Below, piece by piece: positions 48,287-58,848 of a DNA stretch of 64,000 nt (position 1 is the stretch's first letter; each line of letters begins with the position of its first letter). Below the pieces are notes generated by a model that was given only the letters and a program-made list of their open reading frames with translations, was not told the origin of the DNA and did no database searches. A program made the position numbers and the translations under genes. Source of the stretch: Nitrospira sp. MA-1 (GTDB taxonomy: Bacteria > Nitrospirota > Nitrospiria > Nitrospirales > UBA8639); assembly GCA_032139905.1 (NCBI GenBank), contig JAQJDB010000007.1, positions 124,001 through 188,000 on the forward strand. The letters run 5' to 3'.

Positions 48287-49182
48287 AAACGAAACCGCAA
48301 GGATCCATAGATGGTGGTAAGTGTTCCCAGGCACCCCAATAGGATGCCTCCTGCTATCAAAATCAGGGAAAGGGGAAGAGGGAAAAACTCCAATGCAGAA
48401 GAAAATCCCCCAAAGACATTCAAGCCTTGGGTGTTTTGCGTGAAAAGTTCGAACCCTCCACGTAAAAAACCAAGGGCCATACCGCCTCCCGCGGCCCCTA
48501 ATATAGCTCCTTCGATGAGATACGGAATGCTAATAAAGAGACTGGTTGCCCCGATTAACCGTAAAATTTCAATTTCTTGCTGTCTGGTATGGAATGCCAA
48601 TTGCACGGTAATTGCAATGATGGTGACGGACGCTAAGCCCAGGATACTCCCAACCAATAACGCGCCGAACTCCATATAGGCGATGATGAGGGTTAGGCGC
48701 TCGATCCAATCACGATTATATCGAACGCGATCAATATCGGGATGATGTTGCAGCCGATTGACCAGGTTGCCAATCATATCTGTGGTAGGGGACTTTGCGG
48801 CCATGGTCAATATCAATGATGCGGGAAACGGGCTCTCGCCAAGGCCTTCCAGTAGATAGACTTCCTCGGGAAATTGTTCTTTGAATTCGGTCAATGCGTC
48901 TTGCTTTGAAATATACGTGAGGGAGTCAACGGCAGGATCCGTTTTGAGTCCCTGTTGTAAATCGTGTAGCTTGCCGGATTCAATATCATTCTTGGGATAG
49001 ACGATGATTTGAATGGTGTGTTGAACCTGTCCCAATAGATTATGCACGTTATGATAGAGAAGGAGAAAGATGCCAAAGCTGGTCAGGGTAAACGCCGTGG
49101 TCAGAACACCAATCAGCGTACTGGTCCGATGCGTGCGGAGGCTGGTATAGGCTTCACGGATAAAATACCAGAGCCGTTTCAC
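48283..49182 (-). CDS. ftsX: Cell-division protein FtsX
   Basis: About 299 residues from a GTG at 49182 that overlaps the ftsE stop (GTGA); the frame is open further upstream. Four membrane helices surround a periplasmic domain (about 55-165). The text IGVLTTAFTLTSFGIFLLLY, QLAFHTRQQEIEILRLIGAT and GCLGTLTTIYGSLR is typical. With FtsE it drives EnvC. Confidence 0.93.
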   Translation of the reverse strand: MKRLWYFIREAYTSLRTHRTSTLIGVLTTAFTLTSFGIFLLLYHNVHNLLGQVQHTIQIIVYPKNDIESGKLHDLQQGLKTDPAVDSLTYISKQDALTEFKEQFPEEVYLLEGLGESPFPASLILTMAAKSPTTDMIGNLVNRLQHHPDIDRVRYNRDWIERLTLIIAYMEFGALLVGSILGLASVTIIAITVQLAFHTRQQEIEILRLIGATSLFISIPYLIEGAILGAAGGGMALGFLRGGFELFTQNTQGLNVFGGFSSALEFFPLPLSLILIAGGILLGCLGTLTTIYGSLRFRL

Positions 49183-49847
49183 GTATAGACTCCCTGATCG
49201 GATACGAGGTGTCCGCAATCCAGTCGGAGAATTCTCCCATTTAATTGTTCTACAACTTGTCGATTGTGCGTGGCCATCATGACGGTGGTTCCCCGGGTAT
49301 TGATGGCTTTAAATAATGCTGCAATTTCGGTGGTGAGTTGGGGATCTAAATTTCCCGTTGGTTCGTCTGCCAAAAGAATGATGGGACTGTTTACGATCGC
49401 GCGGGCGATACACACACGTTGCTGCTCTCCGGCGGAGAGCACGGAGGCGATGGAGTTGAGTTTATGATCCATGCCAACCGCACGAAGGGCTTCCAGGACC
49501 TTTCTTCGCGATTCGAATGATGACAAGCCACGAATAATCAGGGGGAGCGCCACATTTTCGGAGACCGTCCGCTGTGGGAGTAGTTTGAAATCCTGAAGAA
49601 CATACCCCATGGTTCGTCGATGATAGGGGATATCGGATCCTCCGAGCCTGGCGATGTTGCGATTTTGGACGAGGATTTGTCCCTCATCAGGGTGTTCTGC
49701 TCCAAAAATAAGCTTGAGTAAGGTGGTTTTCCCGGCTCCGCTTGGCCCTGTGAGTAACACACATTCGCCTTTTTCGATTCGCAGGGAAATATCTGAGAGT
49801 GCAAGGCAGCCATCGTAGTATTTTGTGACGTGGAATAATTGAATCAT
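49179..49847 (-). CDS. ftsE: Cell-division ATPase FtsE
   Basis: 222 residues. Walker A GPSGAGKTT (34-42), signature LSAGEQQRV, and ILLADEPTGNLDPQ. It is the ABC ATPase of the FtsEX complex on the inner membrane. It opens the ftsE-ftsX-envC-ctpA operon, all coupled by overlaps or short gaps. Confidence 0.95.
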   Translation of the reverse strand: MIQLFHVTKYYDGCLALSDISLRIEKGECVLLTGPSGAGKTTLLKLIFGAEHPDEGQILVQNRNIARLGGSDIPYHRRTMGYVLQDFKLLPQRTVSENVALPLIIRGLSSFESRRKVLEALRAVGMDHKLNSIASVLSAGEQQRVCIARAIVNSPIILLADEPTGNLDPQLTTEIAALFKAINTRGTTVMMATHNRQVVEQLNGRILRLDCGHLVSDQGVYT

Positions 49848-49980
49848 GCTATCTCATTGGCCTGGCCTATAAATGGCTTAGTATATGGATACAACCGGAC
49901 CCTGGTTCTTTGTGAAAGTAACAATGAAGAGCTGTTCACCTTCAGGAATTGGCCTTCGTGCGGAGGCCAATCCCTTTAAT

Positions 49981-50367
49981 TTACCATTGCCAGTCGGAGC
50001 TGGAAACCTCAAAAGCCTGTTCCAGGTGAGTTAATGTCGGAGAACCCTGTTTGGTTCCTGTAATCAGGATAACATCAAACCGGCAAATTTGGTTGCTGAG
50101 GCCATGTTGGGAAAGGTAATAGGACGCCAATTTAATGATTTGGCGTTTTTTGCGAGCATCAATGGCATAGGGGGCGCCCCCGAATTGATCGGTGCGTCGT
50201 GCCTTCACCTCAATAAATACGAGTGTGTCATGGTGTTGTGCAATGAGATCCAATTCTCCCCCACCTACGCGCAGATTTCGCTCAAGAATCCGGTACCCTT
50301 TTTTTCGAAGACAATCCTCTGCTAATTCCTCCGCCGATCGTCCAAACTCCTGAGAAGGCGTGGTCAT
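49981..50367 (-). CDS. yraN: YraN/UPF0102 endonuclease-like protein
   Basis: 128 residues from the ATG at 50367, which overlaps the rnhB stop. The restriction-endonuclease-fold motif is intact: GYRILERNLRVGGGELDLIA then LVFIEVKARRTD, with QIIKLASYYL following. The function is unproven, with a nuclease role likely. Confidence 0.92.
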   Translation of the reverse strand: MTTPSQEFGRSAEELAEDCLRKKGYRILERNLRVGGGELDLIAQHHDTLVFIEVKARRTDQFGGAPYAIDARKKRQIIKLASYYLSQHGLSNQICRFDVILITGTKQGSPTLTHLEQAFEVSSSDWQW

Positions 50368-50993
50368 GCGAGCGAGCGGGCATTCAGGCAGGCTTGGACA
50401 GGCTGGAAGCTTCGTCGATGTCCAGGACAAGGGCCGAATTGATGTAATCGTCTGAGATGTTCCTGTGTGGGATACCCTTTGTGGAGGTGAAATTGATACT
50501 GAGGGAAGCGTTCGTGGTAGGAGATCATCATGCGATCTCTGGATACTTTGGCCAGGATGGATGCGGCGGCAATCGATCTGGAAAGCTGGTCGCCCTTGAT
50601 GACCGGTCGTTGAGGGAGAGAAACGGTAGGGAGGTGGAGGGCGTCAAGGAGGAGATAATCAGGTGTAATGGCCAATTGGGTAAGAGCCCGGAATCCGGCC
50701 AATCGTGTGGCGCCCAGGATGTTCAGTTCATCAATCTCCTGCTCTGATGCCAGGCCAATGGCCCAGGCGATGGCCCTGGTGGTAATGGCCTCATATAACA
50801 CCTGACGCTGACGTTCAGACAGGAGCTTGGAATCGTCGAGAAGGACCGGTGACCAGCAACGGGGAAGGATCACTGTCGCGGCGACCACCGGCCCGGCCAG
50901 AGGACCCCGGCCAGCCTCGTCCAGTCCTGCAATACGCCGGAATCCGCGGGCTCTGGCCGCTTGTTCAAAAAAGTCTGTCGGGCCCGCATCCAT
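50364..50993 (-). CDS. rnhB: Ribonuclease HII
   Basis: About 209 residues from the ATG at 50993; the frame is open further upstream, where it overlaps rplS. Catalytic motif [17 protein letters not shown] with the Asp-Glu pair, [19 protein letters not shown] and the later [15 protein letters not shown]. It removes RNA from RNA-DNA hybrids and single ribonucleotides. No strong ribosome site supports the chosen start. Confidence 0.93.
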   Translation of the reverse strand: MDAGPTDFFEQAARARGFRRIAGLDEAGRGPLAGPVVAATVILPRCWSPVLLDDSKLLSERQRQVLYEAITTRAIAWAIGLASEQEIDELNILGATRLAGFRALTQLAITPDYLLLDALHLPTVSLPQRPVIKGDQLSRSIAAASILAKVSRDRMMISYHERFPQYQFHLHKGYPTQEHLRRLHQFGPCPGHRRSFQPVQACLNARSLA

Positions 50994-51042
50994 GAATGAG
51001 GGAGAGGCGGTTGGCAATGAAAGGTGAGCCCCTTCTCCTGCG

Positions 51043-51501
51043 CTATTCCGATACTTCCGTGGGTGCTGATTCACCGGACTCAGGTACATCCACTGCCACC
51101 GCAGCATTTTTCACGGTTTTTGGTGTACGCGAAAATTCCCGTTCTGAAACTTTGGCGGCCTTGCCTTTTTTGTCTCGAAGGTAATACAGCTTTGCCCGTC
51201 GCACTTGACCTTTTCTTATGACTTCGATGCCGGCCAGATTAGGGGAGTGAAGGGGGAAAATTCGCTCGACTCCGACCCCAAAGGAAATCTTACGAACGGT
51301 AAAATTCTCACATACTTTACGGCCTTTGCGAGCGATCACGAGCCCTTCAAACACCTGAATGCGTTCCTTGGCCTCTTCCTTCTTTTTCCCGTATTGTCGT
51401 TCTTCAACAACGCGGACCTTGACTCTGACCGTGTCACCTATTTCAAAAAACGGCACGGTTCCCTGTGCTAACGATTGCTCTAAACGCTCCAATAAATTCA
51501 T
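51043..51501 (-). CDS. rplS: 50S ribosomal protein L19
   Basis: 152 residues. Core: [51 protein letters not shown] and [12 protein letters not shown] tail of about 35 residues beyond the usual end is acidic and Val/Ser/Pro-rich ([17 protein letters not shown]). It lies in the rpsP-rplS operon. Confidence 0.96.
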   Translation of the reverse strand: MNLLERLEQSLAQGTVPFFEIGDTVRVKVRVVEERQYGKKKEEAKERIQVFEGLVIARKGRKVCENFTVRKISFGVGVERIFPLHSPNLAGIEVIRKGQVRRAKLYYLRDKKGKAAKVSEREFSRTPKTVKNAAVAVDVPESGESAPTEVSE

Positions 51502-51516
51502 GAGAGTCTCCCTCCT

Positions 51517-52281
51517 TCAAGGTCTCGTCGTACGACTGGACGTCGAGGTATAGTTGTGTTCAATTTCTTCCAATAACTGACGATCTTCACTACTCCAGAT
51601 ATGATTGTCTAATAAGTCCGGTCGTTTGAGCAGCGTCTGGCGTAACGATTCTTTCCTCCGCCAACGGCGAATCGCTTCATGGTTGCCGGACATTAAAATG
51701 TCGGGAACCGACATCCCTCGAATTTCAACAGGTTTGGTGTAATGGGGAAAATCCAGTAAGGATTCCACAAAGGACTCTTTTTGAGCGGAATGTGGATCAC
51801 CTAGTACGCCAGGGATGAGACGCATGGCCGCATCGATCATCACGAGGGCAGCCAATTCACCACCTGTCAGCACATAATCTCCGAGAGAAATTTCTTCAAC
51901 CTGCAAATGTGTCCGGACCCTCTCGTCGATTCCTTCATAATGCCCGCATATAAATAGCAACGGGCGAGTCTCCTGGCTGAGATTATGCGCGAGGCCATGT
52001 GAAAACCGGATGCCCTGTGGCGAAGGAAGAATGATGCGTATTCCATCCAGGTCCTGTGTTATCCGGTCAATGGCTTGAAAAATTGGTTCGGCCTTCATGA
52101 CCATCCCGCCGCCGCCGCCATAGGGAGTATCATCGGCTGTCCGATGAGGATTGTCGGTATAGTCTCGAAGATTGTGGACGTTGAGCGTGAGCAATCCTTT
52201 TTCCTGGGCGCGCTTCATGATGCTCTGTGAGCCCACAGAGTGAATCAACTCCGGAAACAATGTCACCACATCACAACGCAT
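51517..52281 (-). CDS. trmD: tRNA (guanine37-N1)-methyltransferase
   Basis: 254 residues from the ATG at 52281 (MRCDVVTLFPEL). The SPOUT knot is visible: TPYGGGGGMVMKAEP, LFICGHYEGIDERV, SLGDYVLTGGELAAL, and DFPHYTKP. It methylates G37 of tRNA. Its start overlaps the rimM end by 11 bases. Confidence 0.96.
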   Translation of the reverse strand: MRCDVVTLFPELIHSVGSQSIMKRAQEKGLLTLNVHNLRDYTDNPHRTADDTPYGGGGGMVMKAEPIFQAIDRITQDLDGIRIILPSPQGIRFSHGLAHNLSQETRPLLFICGHYEGIDERVRTHLQVEEISLGDYVLTGGELAALVMIDAAMRLIPGVLGDPHSAQKESFVESLLDFPHYTKPVEIRGMSVPDILMSGNHEAIRRWRRKESLRQTLLKRPDLLDNHIWSSEDRQLLEEIEHNYTSTSSRTTRP

Positions 52282-52813
52282 AGGTGTCGTCCCACCATTC
52301 ACGTGAAGTTAATCGCAAAACCCCATGGGGTACGTCTACCATGGCAATGGTTCGCCGACTGGCCGGGACCAGAATTTCACGATCCTCATTTCGAATCACA
52401 AACACATGATGTTGGGGGTATTCCACCACTTCTTCTAATGTTCCTAAGGGTTGTCCTTCTGCATCCTCAACCCTGAGACCAATTAATTCAAACTGATAAA
52501 ACGTATCAGCGTCCCTGGGAAGATTCTGATTTTCTGGAATTTTGATCCAGGCCCCTCGGTACAAGGCTGCGGTTTCCGGTGTCGAAAACGCTGAAAGTCC
52601 CAAAATCACCCCCTGGTTGATTTGCCGAACCGAGGTCACCAGGGTTTCCAGAGTCCTCCCATCTGGAAGGTCCAGTGTCACCGTCTCCAATCCTTCAAAC
52701 CGCCCAGGAACATCCGAGAGCGATTCGATACGCACTTCCCCCCGGACTCCGAACGGTTTGAGAATTCGGCCAATGGTCACCATGGAAGACTGTGATGGCT
52801 CAGGATCATCCAT
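52271..52813 (-). CDS. rimM: 16S rRNA processing protein RimM
   Basis: 180 residues. N-terminal RimM domain (TIGRILKPFGVRGEVRI) and PRC-barrel part (YQFELIGLRVEDAEGQPLG, HHVFVIRN). It assists 30S head maturation. It lies between rpsP and trmD. Confidence 0.94.
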   Translation of the reverse strand: MDDPEPSQSSMVTIGRILKPFGVRGEVRIESLSDVPGRFEGLETVTLDLPDGRTLETLVTSVRQINQGVILGLSAFSTPETAALYRGAWIKIPENQNLPRDADTFYQFELIGLRVEDAEGQPLGTLEEVVEYPQHHVFVIRNEDREILVPASRRTIAMVDVPHGVLRLTSREWWDDTYAL

Positions 52814-52903
52814 AGTTTAGCCAATAGTCCTGTCGCATCTCTAAAAGACTCTTTGCCGGATGCAACAGGGCACCTTCTCTCCCATTACCCTGACATGCCG
52901 AGA

Positions 52904-53188
52904 CTATTGTGCTGGGGCTTGTTTGGATTCCCGAAAGGCCTTCAAGATACCGGTTTGTCGTAATAACCCCCTGACGGAATCAGTGGGCTGAGCCCCATTT
53001 TGAAGCCAATTTAATACACGATCTTCTTTAAACGAGGCCTTGTCGCTTTCCTTCAGGGGGTCATAGGTCCCAATGACCTCAAGGAATCGACCGTCCCGCG
53101 GCATGCGGGCATCGGCTGCCACTACTCGATAAAATGGCCGTTTATGCCGGCCCACGCGTGTAAGTCTCAAATGTACTGCCACTGGCAA
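52904..53188 (-). CDS. rpsP: 30S ribosomal protein S16
   Basis: 94 residues: VHLRLTRVGRHKRPFYRVVAADARMPRDGRFLEVIGTYDP is recognisable across the S16 family, followed by LNWLQNGAQPTDSVRGLL. It lies 54 bases after ffh. Confidence 0.97.
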   Translation of the reverse strand: MPVAVHLRLTRVGRHKRPFYRVVAADARMPRDGRFLEVIGTYDPLKESDKASFKEDRVLNWLQNGAQPTDSVRGLLRQTGILKAFRESKQAPAQ

Positions 53189-53242
53189 TCTCCTCTATCG
53201 TGAATATGAATGAATGAAAAAACTCAGGGAGACTTCAAATTT

Positions 53243-54631
53243 TTACCGGGCATGGATAGCCCGGCGGATCAGCTTCCCGCGCTTTTTTCCTTTTCCCATC
53301 CCCATTTGCCCTCCGACCAGGGACTTCATCATGCGTCGGGCATCCAAAAATTGCTTAATGAGCCGATTAACCTCTGGAACGGATGTTCCACTGCCTTTAG
53401 CCACACGTTTTTTTCGATTTCCATTTAAAATCGTATGATCCCGTCTTTCGCGGGGGGTCATCGAATCAATAATGGCCACGACCCGTTTCATTTCTTTTTC
53501 GGGTACCTGTGCATTCCCGGCTCCGCCGGAACCCATCATCGTTTTAATTTTTTGCCCGCCTGGTAGCATGTCTAGAATTTGATCAAACGACCCGAGTTTA
53601 TTCACCTGTTTGATCTGATCACGAAAATCTTCCAACGTAAGAGTATTACTCGATACCTTTTTTTGCAATGCGACCGCTTGTTCTTGCGAAAAGCTCTCCT
53701 GGGCTTTCTCAATCAAGGTCAGCACATCACCCATCCCGAGAATACGGGAGGCCATCCGGTCGGGATAAAAGGGCTCTAGCGCATCCAGCTTTTCGCCGAT
53801 CCCGAGAAATTTAATGGGTTTGCCTGTCGCCGCGCGGATTGAGAGCACCGCTCCACCCCGGGCATCCCCTTCGACTTTCGTTAAGATGACCCCAGTGAGA
53901 CCGAGAGTTTGATTAAAGCGTTCTGCTACAGAAACCGCTTCCTGGCCGGTCATGGAGTCGGCGATGAACAAGACTTCCTGTGGGCTGACTCCTGTTTGGA
54001 TATCGACCAATTCCTGCATCAACTCTTGATCGATCTGCAATCGACCGCCGGTATCCAAGAGCACCACATCATACCCATGTTCCCGTCCACGAGCGACGCC
54101 ATTCAGGCAGGTTTGTAGCGCCTGGGCGCCAGGTTGACCTTCGTTTGTTCCCCGATGGACTTGAATGTCCAGGTCAGTGCCCAGCGAGGCCAGCTGATCT
54201 CCTGCGGCAGGGCGACGGGGATCGGCGGCCACTAATAAGACCCGCTTGCCTTCGGTTTTAAAATAATTGGCGAGTTTCCCGGTCGTGGTGGTTTTCCCAG
54301 ATCCTTGCAATCCGACCATCATAATGACGGTAGGGGGTTGTGAAGAGAGATGAAGGGCACTTTGTTCATGACCCAGAAGGTCTCGCAGTTCCTCCCAGAC
54401 AACTTTCACCACTTGATGGGCGGGTGTGAGACTTTTCAGGACTTCCTGCCCGACGGCCTTGCCCCGAACATTCTCAATAAAGTCCTTAACAATTTTGAAA
54501 TTGACGTCGGCTTCCAGCAGCGCCAGGCGGACCTCTTTCAAGGCGTCGGTAATATTCTCTTCAGTCAGAACGGCCTGGCCGCGTAACTGCTTGAAAACTT
54601 TTTCGATTTTCTCTGTCAGCGTGGTAAACAT
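53243..54631 (-). CDS. ffh: Signal recognition particle protein Ffh
   Basis: 462 residues. N domain, G domain with GLQGSGKTTTTGKLA, LLDTGGRLQ and TKVEGDARGGA, and a Met-rich M domain (DQILDMLPGGQKIKTMMG, IDSMTPRER). The end MGMGKGKKRGKLIRRAI is basic. It binds 4.5S RNA and signal sequences. It is first in the ribosomal and tRNA operon. Confidence 0.96.
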   Translation of the reverse strand: MFTTLTEKIEKVFKQLRGQAVLTEENITDALKEVRLALLEADVNFKIVKDFIENVRGKAVGQEVLKSLTPAHQVVKVVWEELRDLLGHEQSALHLSSQPPTVIMMVGLQGSGKTTTTGKLANYFKTEGKRVLLVAADPRRPAAGDQLASLGTDLDIQVHRGTNEGQPGAQALQTCLNGVARGREHGYDVVLLDTGGRLQIDQELMQELVDIQTGVSPQEVLFIADSMTGQEAVSVAERFNQTLGLTGVILTKVEGDARGGAVLSIRAATGKPIKFLGIGEKLDALEPFYPDRMASRILGMGDVLTLIEKAQESFSQEQAVALQKKVSSNTLTLEDFRDQIKQVNKLGSFDQILDMLPGGQKIKTMMGSGGAGNAQVPEKEMKRVVAIIDSMTPRERRDHTILNGNRKKRVAKGSGTSVPEVNRLIKQFLDARRMMKSLVGGQMGMGKGKKRGKLIRRAIHAR

Positions 54632-55018
54632 GAAAAGGGATCCAATGGAACATGAACCATTTTAAGCAAACCCAAGACAATAGTGAACATACGACAGACA
54701 TGTCAAGTTGAGCGCAACCTCTTGGAGGGGCAAAATCTAGTTGGTTTCGAAGGGTTATTTTTTGGATTTATGGCTTTTGTGGGAACTCCCCCGATGGGCA
54801 AACAGGCCCTATCAAGGTCGGCTCCGTGGGTAGGGAATGCCGAAGGAATCCCGAGACTCTATGGATCATACTAGCTCTCAAAGAGGCAGGTCGTTATCAT
54901 GAATCGATACGTCCAGCCAATTGAAGTCATCTAGAATGGCTCGTGTCAAATTTTACTTGGGTTTAATTGATTCAATCTTCTCCTTTCTGTTTTCTTCCAT
55001 GAGAAAATAAGCGAAATC
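54632..55018. other. Divergent intergenic stretch
   Basis: About 390 bases between ffh and the DUF748 gene, which point away from each other. It holds no recognisable gene and presumably both promoters. Confidence 0.5.
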
Positions 55019-57961
55019 ATGAGAAAAACTGGCAAGATTCTTCTGCTTATCCTTCCTGGACTGTTCCTTCTCTATACTCTGGTAGGTTTTCTGGTGATTC
55101 CCTGGGCGATTACCACGAAGGTTCCTCCCAGGTTATCGGAGCAACTGGGTCGGCCAGTCTCGATCAAGGATGCCAGCTTTAATCCCTTTCTATTTAAGCT
55201 GCAGGTGGAAGGGTTTGATATTCAGGAACAGGATGGATCATTTTTGCTGGGGTTTAATGAACTGTTCATTGATTTCGAACCGGCCGCTTCCCTAGGGAAG
55301 CGAGCCTACATTTTTGCGGAAATTCGCTTGAAGCTTCCTTATGGATTGGCATGGGTTCGTCCCGACGGGTCCTTGAATTTGGCCGAATTAGGCTCCTCTT
55401 CAGAGGCCCAGCTTGACGATAACCCGTCACAAGAATCGGAATCCTTGCCTCCGGTCAGGATTGAGCATATCTCCATTCAACAGGGAATGGTGGAATTTCG
55501 GGATCATTCACGTCCCACCCCATTTGTGGCGCACTTCGTGCCAATCAATCTCACATTGGATGATTTTAGTACGCAACAAGGTCAGACTAATTCTTATTCA
55601 CTCTCAGCCGAACGCAGTGCAGGGGAGAAAATTACCTGGGAAGGGACGATCACTCTAGAACCATTTCAGTCCGAAGGCCGCTTGGTTTTTGAAGATTATC
55701 AAATTCCCAGGCTCTGGACCTACATACAGGATCTGGTTCGATTTCAGATTCCTCAAGGACAAGTGACCGTGAAAGGGCATTATCGATTGTCTACGACAGA
55801 CCAGGGGGTCAATGTGCTGGTCGATGGGGGAAGTTTGAGGATTCAGGATTTACAGATTCAGGAGAAAGGGACCATTACTCCCGTACTCACGATTCCGCTC
55901 TTTGAGGTCAACGGCGTCTCGGTTGACTTGGCCAAACAGGACCTGCGCATCACTTCGATACAGTCTCGGGATGCCCGTTTCACTGGATGGGTCGGGAAGG
56001 ATGGGGTGGTGAATTATCACACGCTGTTTTCACCCGTGGGTTCTGAAAGTCAGACCGCTCCTGAACCGGAAACCTCCCCGGCCAATTCCTGGAAGATGGT
56101 TGTTGAGGATCTTGCCTTGGATAACTTCACGATTGATTTCGAGGATCGCCAGCCCGAAGACCCTGTCACACTGCTATTGGACATGTTGCATTTTCACACC
56201 TCGGATGTATCTATGGCCATGGATCGGCCTCTTCCTATTGATCTTTCGTTTCAGCTTAATGAAACCGGAAAGGCCAACTTGCAAGGAACTCTCCAGATCG
56301 ACCCCTTGGAAGTTGCGCTGGATTTGTCGCTGACCGAATTCGCCCTCAAGCCGTTTCAACCCTATGTCGCCCCGTTTGTTCAATTTGAGGTCGGTGATGG
56401 CGCGCTCATGTTGCGGGGAAAGACGCACTATCAGGCGGGGCACAAGACTCAACCGATGGTGACGTTTGAGGGAGGGATGGGAGTGTCAAAATTGGCTCTT
56501 GACGATCCCATGCAGACCAAACCTTTTCTCACGTGGGAGGCATTGGAACTCAAAGAGTTAAACCTTCAAATCGAACCGACTTCGGTCAAACTCCAGGAAA
56601 TCGAGTTGACTAACCCTGAACTCGTCCTCTTGATTGATGAGGACGGAGGGATAAACCTCAAGCGGTTGTTTTCCCCGCCAGGACCCGTGTCTCAAGAAGA
56701 GACGACGGCAGACGATAAGCCACCAAAAGCAGAAACCACCGGGGAGCCACCGACTCCGGTCAAAATTGAGGCCGTCACCCTCACCAACCTCATGGCTCGT
56801 ATTTCGGATCGATCGATTTCCCCCAATGTCGTTACGAACATTGAGGGGCTGACCGGCACCATTAAAGAGCTATCTTCGGATCAATTAGCCAAAGCCGATG
56901 TCGCCTTACAAGGGACGATTGATAAACATTCCCCATTCAAGATTGCCGGGCAAATTAATCCTTTGAGTGAAGAGGCCTATACGGATGTGACCCTCACGTT
57001 CAACAATCTTGATCTTCCTACTGTCTCTCCCTATTCAGCCCATTTTGTCGGGTATCCCATCACGAAGGGGAAGCTATCGTTGGATCTCGGATATAAAGTT
57101 TCTGAAAAGACTCTGGTTGGTGCCAATAAAGTGTTGATTGACCAGCTGACGATGGGAAAAAAGGTCGAGAATCCGGATGCCATGTCGTTGCCGATTCCTC
57201 TTGCCTTAGCCTTGCTCAAAGACCGCAAAGGACAGATCGATATTGATTTGCCGGTTCGCGGTAATTTGAATGAGCCGGATTTCAGCTACGGAGGCGTCAT
57301 CTGGAATGCCTTGGGGAATCTCTTGACGAAAGTTGCCACCTCTCCTTTTGCCATGGTCGGAGGATTGGTGGGTGGCAGTGGTGATGATCTGCAATATGTG
57401 GCCTTTCCTGCCGGTAATGCCCAGTTGTCTCCTGCTGAGCAAGAAAAGCTGAATGTGCTTGGTCAGGCGTTGGCCGATCGACCGGCCTTGAGACTGGACA
57501 TTGCCGGGGCCGCCGACCCTCAGGTTGATCGTCAGGGTTTGGCTGAAGGTCAATTGTTGAAACAACTGCAAAAGCGAAAGTTTATTCAGGGATCCTCTTC
57601 TTCGACGAAGGGGGTGTCTCTCGAACAGATTGAACTAAGTCTAGAGGAGGAAGGGCGCTTGCTCGCAGAGGTGTATGCCGAGCAATTTGGAGCGCAACCC
57701 AATACTCCGGCTTCTTCTTCGGAAGGGAAAGCTCCAGCCATTCCTTCACTTAAGCAGATGAGATCAAAATTCCTTGAATCGATCAAGGTGGAGGATGAGC
57801 AGCTTCGTCTCCTGGCTCAGCAACGGGCTCAAGGCATTCGAGAATTTCTCATCCAGGAAGGAAAGGTGTCCGGTGACCGATTGTTCCTCCTCGAACCAAA
57901 CCTAAGTCCCCTCACGGAAGAGCAAACCGTTCGGAGTCCTTTGGCCTTAGCCGCGAAGTGA
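55019..57961 (+). CDS. DUF748 envelope protein
   Basis: 980 residues. An N-terminal membrane helix (ILLLILPGLFLLYTLVGFLV) is followed by AsmA-related repeats (VSIKDASFNPFLFKLQVEGF, INLKRLF) and a C-terminal part typical of DUF748 (FPAGNAQLSPAEQEKLNVLGQAL, LDIAGAADPQVDRQGLAEGQLL). It is predicted to be a periplasm-spanning lipid or envelope-stability factor. Compare the AsmA-like gene at 5.3-8.9 kb. Confidence 0.88.
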   Translation: MRKTGKILLLILPGLFLLYTLVGFLVIPWAITTKVPPRLSEQLGRPVSIKDASFNPFLFKLQVEGFDIQEQDGSFLLGFNELFIDFEPAASLGKRAYIFAEIRLKLPYGLAWVRPDGSLNLAELGSSSEAQLDDNPSQESESLPPVRIEHISIQQGMVEFRDHSRPTPFVAHFVPINLTLDDFSTQQGQTNSYSLSAERSAGEKITWEGTITLEPFQSEGRLVFEDYQIPRLWTYIQDLVRFQIPQGQVTVKGHYRLSTTDQGVNVLVDGGSLRIQDLQIQEKGTITPVLTIPLFEVNGVSVDLAKQDLRITSIQSRDARFTGWVGKDGVVNYHTLFSPVGSESQTAPEPETSPANSWKMVVEDLALDNFTIDFEDRQPEDPVTLLLDMLHFHTSDVSMAMDRPLPIDLSFQLNETGKANLQGTLQIDPLEVALDLSLTEFALKPFQPYVAPFVQFEVGDGALMLRGKTHYQAGHKTQPMVTFEGGMGVSKLALDDPMQTKPFLTWEALELKELNLQIEPTSVKLQEIELTNPELVLLIDEDGGINLKRLFSPPGPVSQEETTADDKPPKAETTGEPPTPVKIEAVTLTNLMARISDRSISPNVVTNIEGLTGTIKELSSDQLAKADVALQGTIDKHSPFKIAGQINPLSEEAYTDVTLTFNNLDLPTVSPYSAHFVGYPITKGKLSLDLGYKVSEKTLVGANKVLIDQLTMGKKVENPDAMSLPIPLALALLKDRKGQIDIDLPVRGNLNEPDFSYGGVIWNALGNLLTKVATSPFAMVGGLVGGSGDDLQYVAFPAGNAQLSPAEQEKLNVLGQALADRPALRLDIAGAADPQVDRQGLAEGQLLKQLQKRKFIQGSSSSTKGVSLEQIELSLEEEGRLLAEVYAEQFGAQPNTPASSSEGKAPAIPSLKQMRSKFLESIKVEDEQLRLLAQQRAQGIREFLIQEGKVSGDRLFLLEPNLSPLTEEQTVRSPLALAAK

Positions 57962-58018
57962 GTCCCTTTCCCAAGATTCTCATGGTCGTGGTGTTGATCG
58001 TGTTTTCTCTGATTTAAG

Positions 58019-58831
58019 GTGAATCCGCTTCCCTGGAATATCCTCACTCTGCCGCTTGGGTATCCGATTGCTGGTATCCTCCTGGTGCTCTTCGTTGGCT
58101 TGTGGCTTGTACATTTGCGAGTGGGCAATGCCTCATTAGCGGATGTGGGATTTTGTTTGGGATTTGGCTTTGTCGTTTTTGTTTGCGGAATAGAGGGCGA
58201 GGGCAGTCCTTGGCGACGCGCTCTCGTTGTGAGCATGGGGGGTGCATATGCCTGCCGGTTGGGCTGGTACCTGTGGAAGAATCGCATTTGGAGAAAGTCG
58301 GAGGACCTTCGGTATAAAACTATTCGGGCAGTGCTGGGCAAATGGGAGTCGATCGGAATCTTTTGGTACTTCATGCTGCAAGTTCCTGTTTGTCTGTTCT
58401 TTGGATTTCTCCTGTGCTGGATTATGGGCCATCCCGAATCGGCGGTAAGAAGCTGGGATTTTCTGGGCCTCGGGATATTTTTGCTGGCCTTCTTTGGAGA
58501 GGCTCTTGCGGATATTCAACTTGAACGGTTCCGCTCAGATCCGACGAAACAGGGCAAGGTCTTACAGACAGGGTTGTGGCGGTATTCCCGTCATCCGAAT
58601 TATTTTTTTGAAATCCTACAGTGGTGTGCCTATGTTCCGTTGGCAGTTGGACTGCCAGGGGCATGGATGGCTATCGTGTGGCCTTTGCTCATGATGTCGT
58701 CACTCTTATGGGTGACAGGAGTGCCTTTGGCCGAGGCTCAGGCTATGAACAGCAGGGGGGAAGGGTATCGCCTCTATCAACGAACCACGAACAAATTGTT
58801 TCCCTGGCTGCCCAGACGAAACAAGTCATAA
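58019..58831 (+). CDS. DUF1295 family membrane enzyme
   Basis: 270 residues, six or more membrane helices, GTG start. Family text: GIFWYFMLQVPVCLFFG and LQTGLWRYSRHPNYFFEILQWCAY, the steroid 5-alpha-reductase/ICMT-like cofactor motif. The substrate is unknown. The frame begins 57 bases after the DUF748 stop. Confidence 0.88.
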   Translation: MNPLPWNILTLPLGYPIAGILLVLFVGLWLVHLRVGNASLADVGFCLGFGFVVFVCGIEGEGSPWRRALVVSMGGAYACRLGWYLWKNRIWRKSEDLRYKTIRAVLGKWESIGIFWYFMLQVPVCLFFGFLLCWIMGHPESAVRSWDFLGLGIFLLAFFGEALADIQLERFRSDPTKQGKVLQTGLWRYSRHPNYFFEILQWCAYVPLAVGLPGAWMAIVWPLLMMSSLLWVTGVPLAEAQAMNSRGEGYRLYQRTTNKLFPWLPRRNKS

Positions 58832-58848
58832 AAAAGAGGAGGAGAACT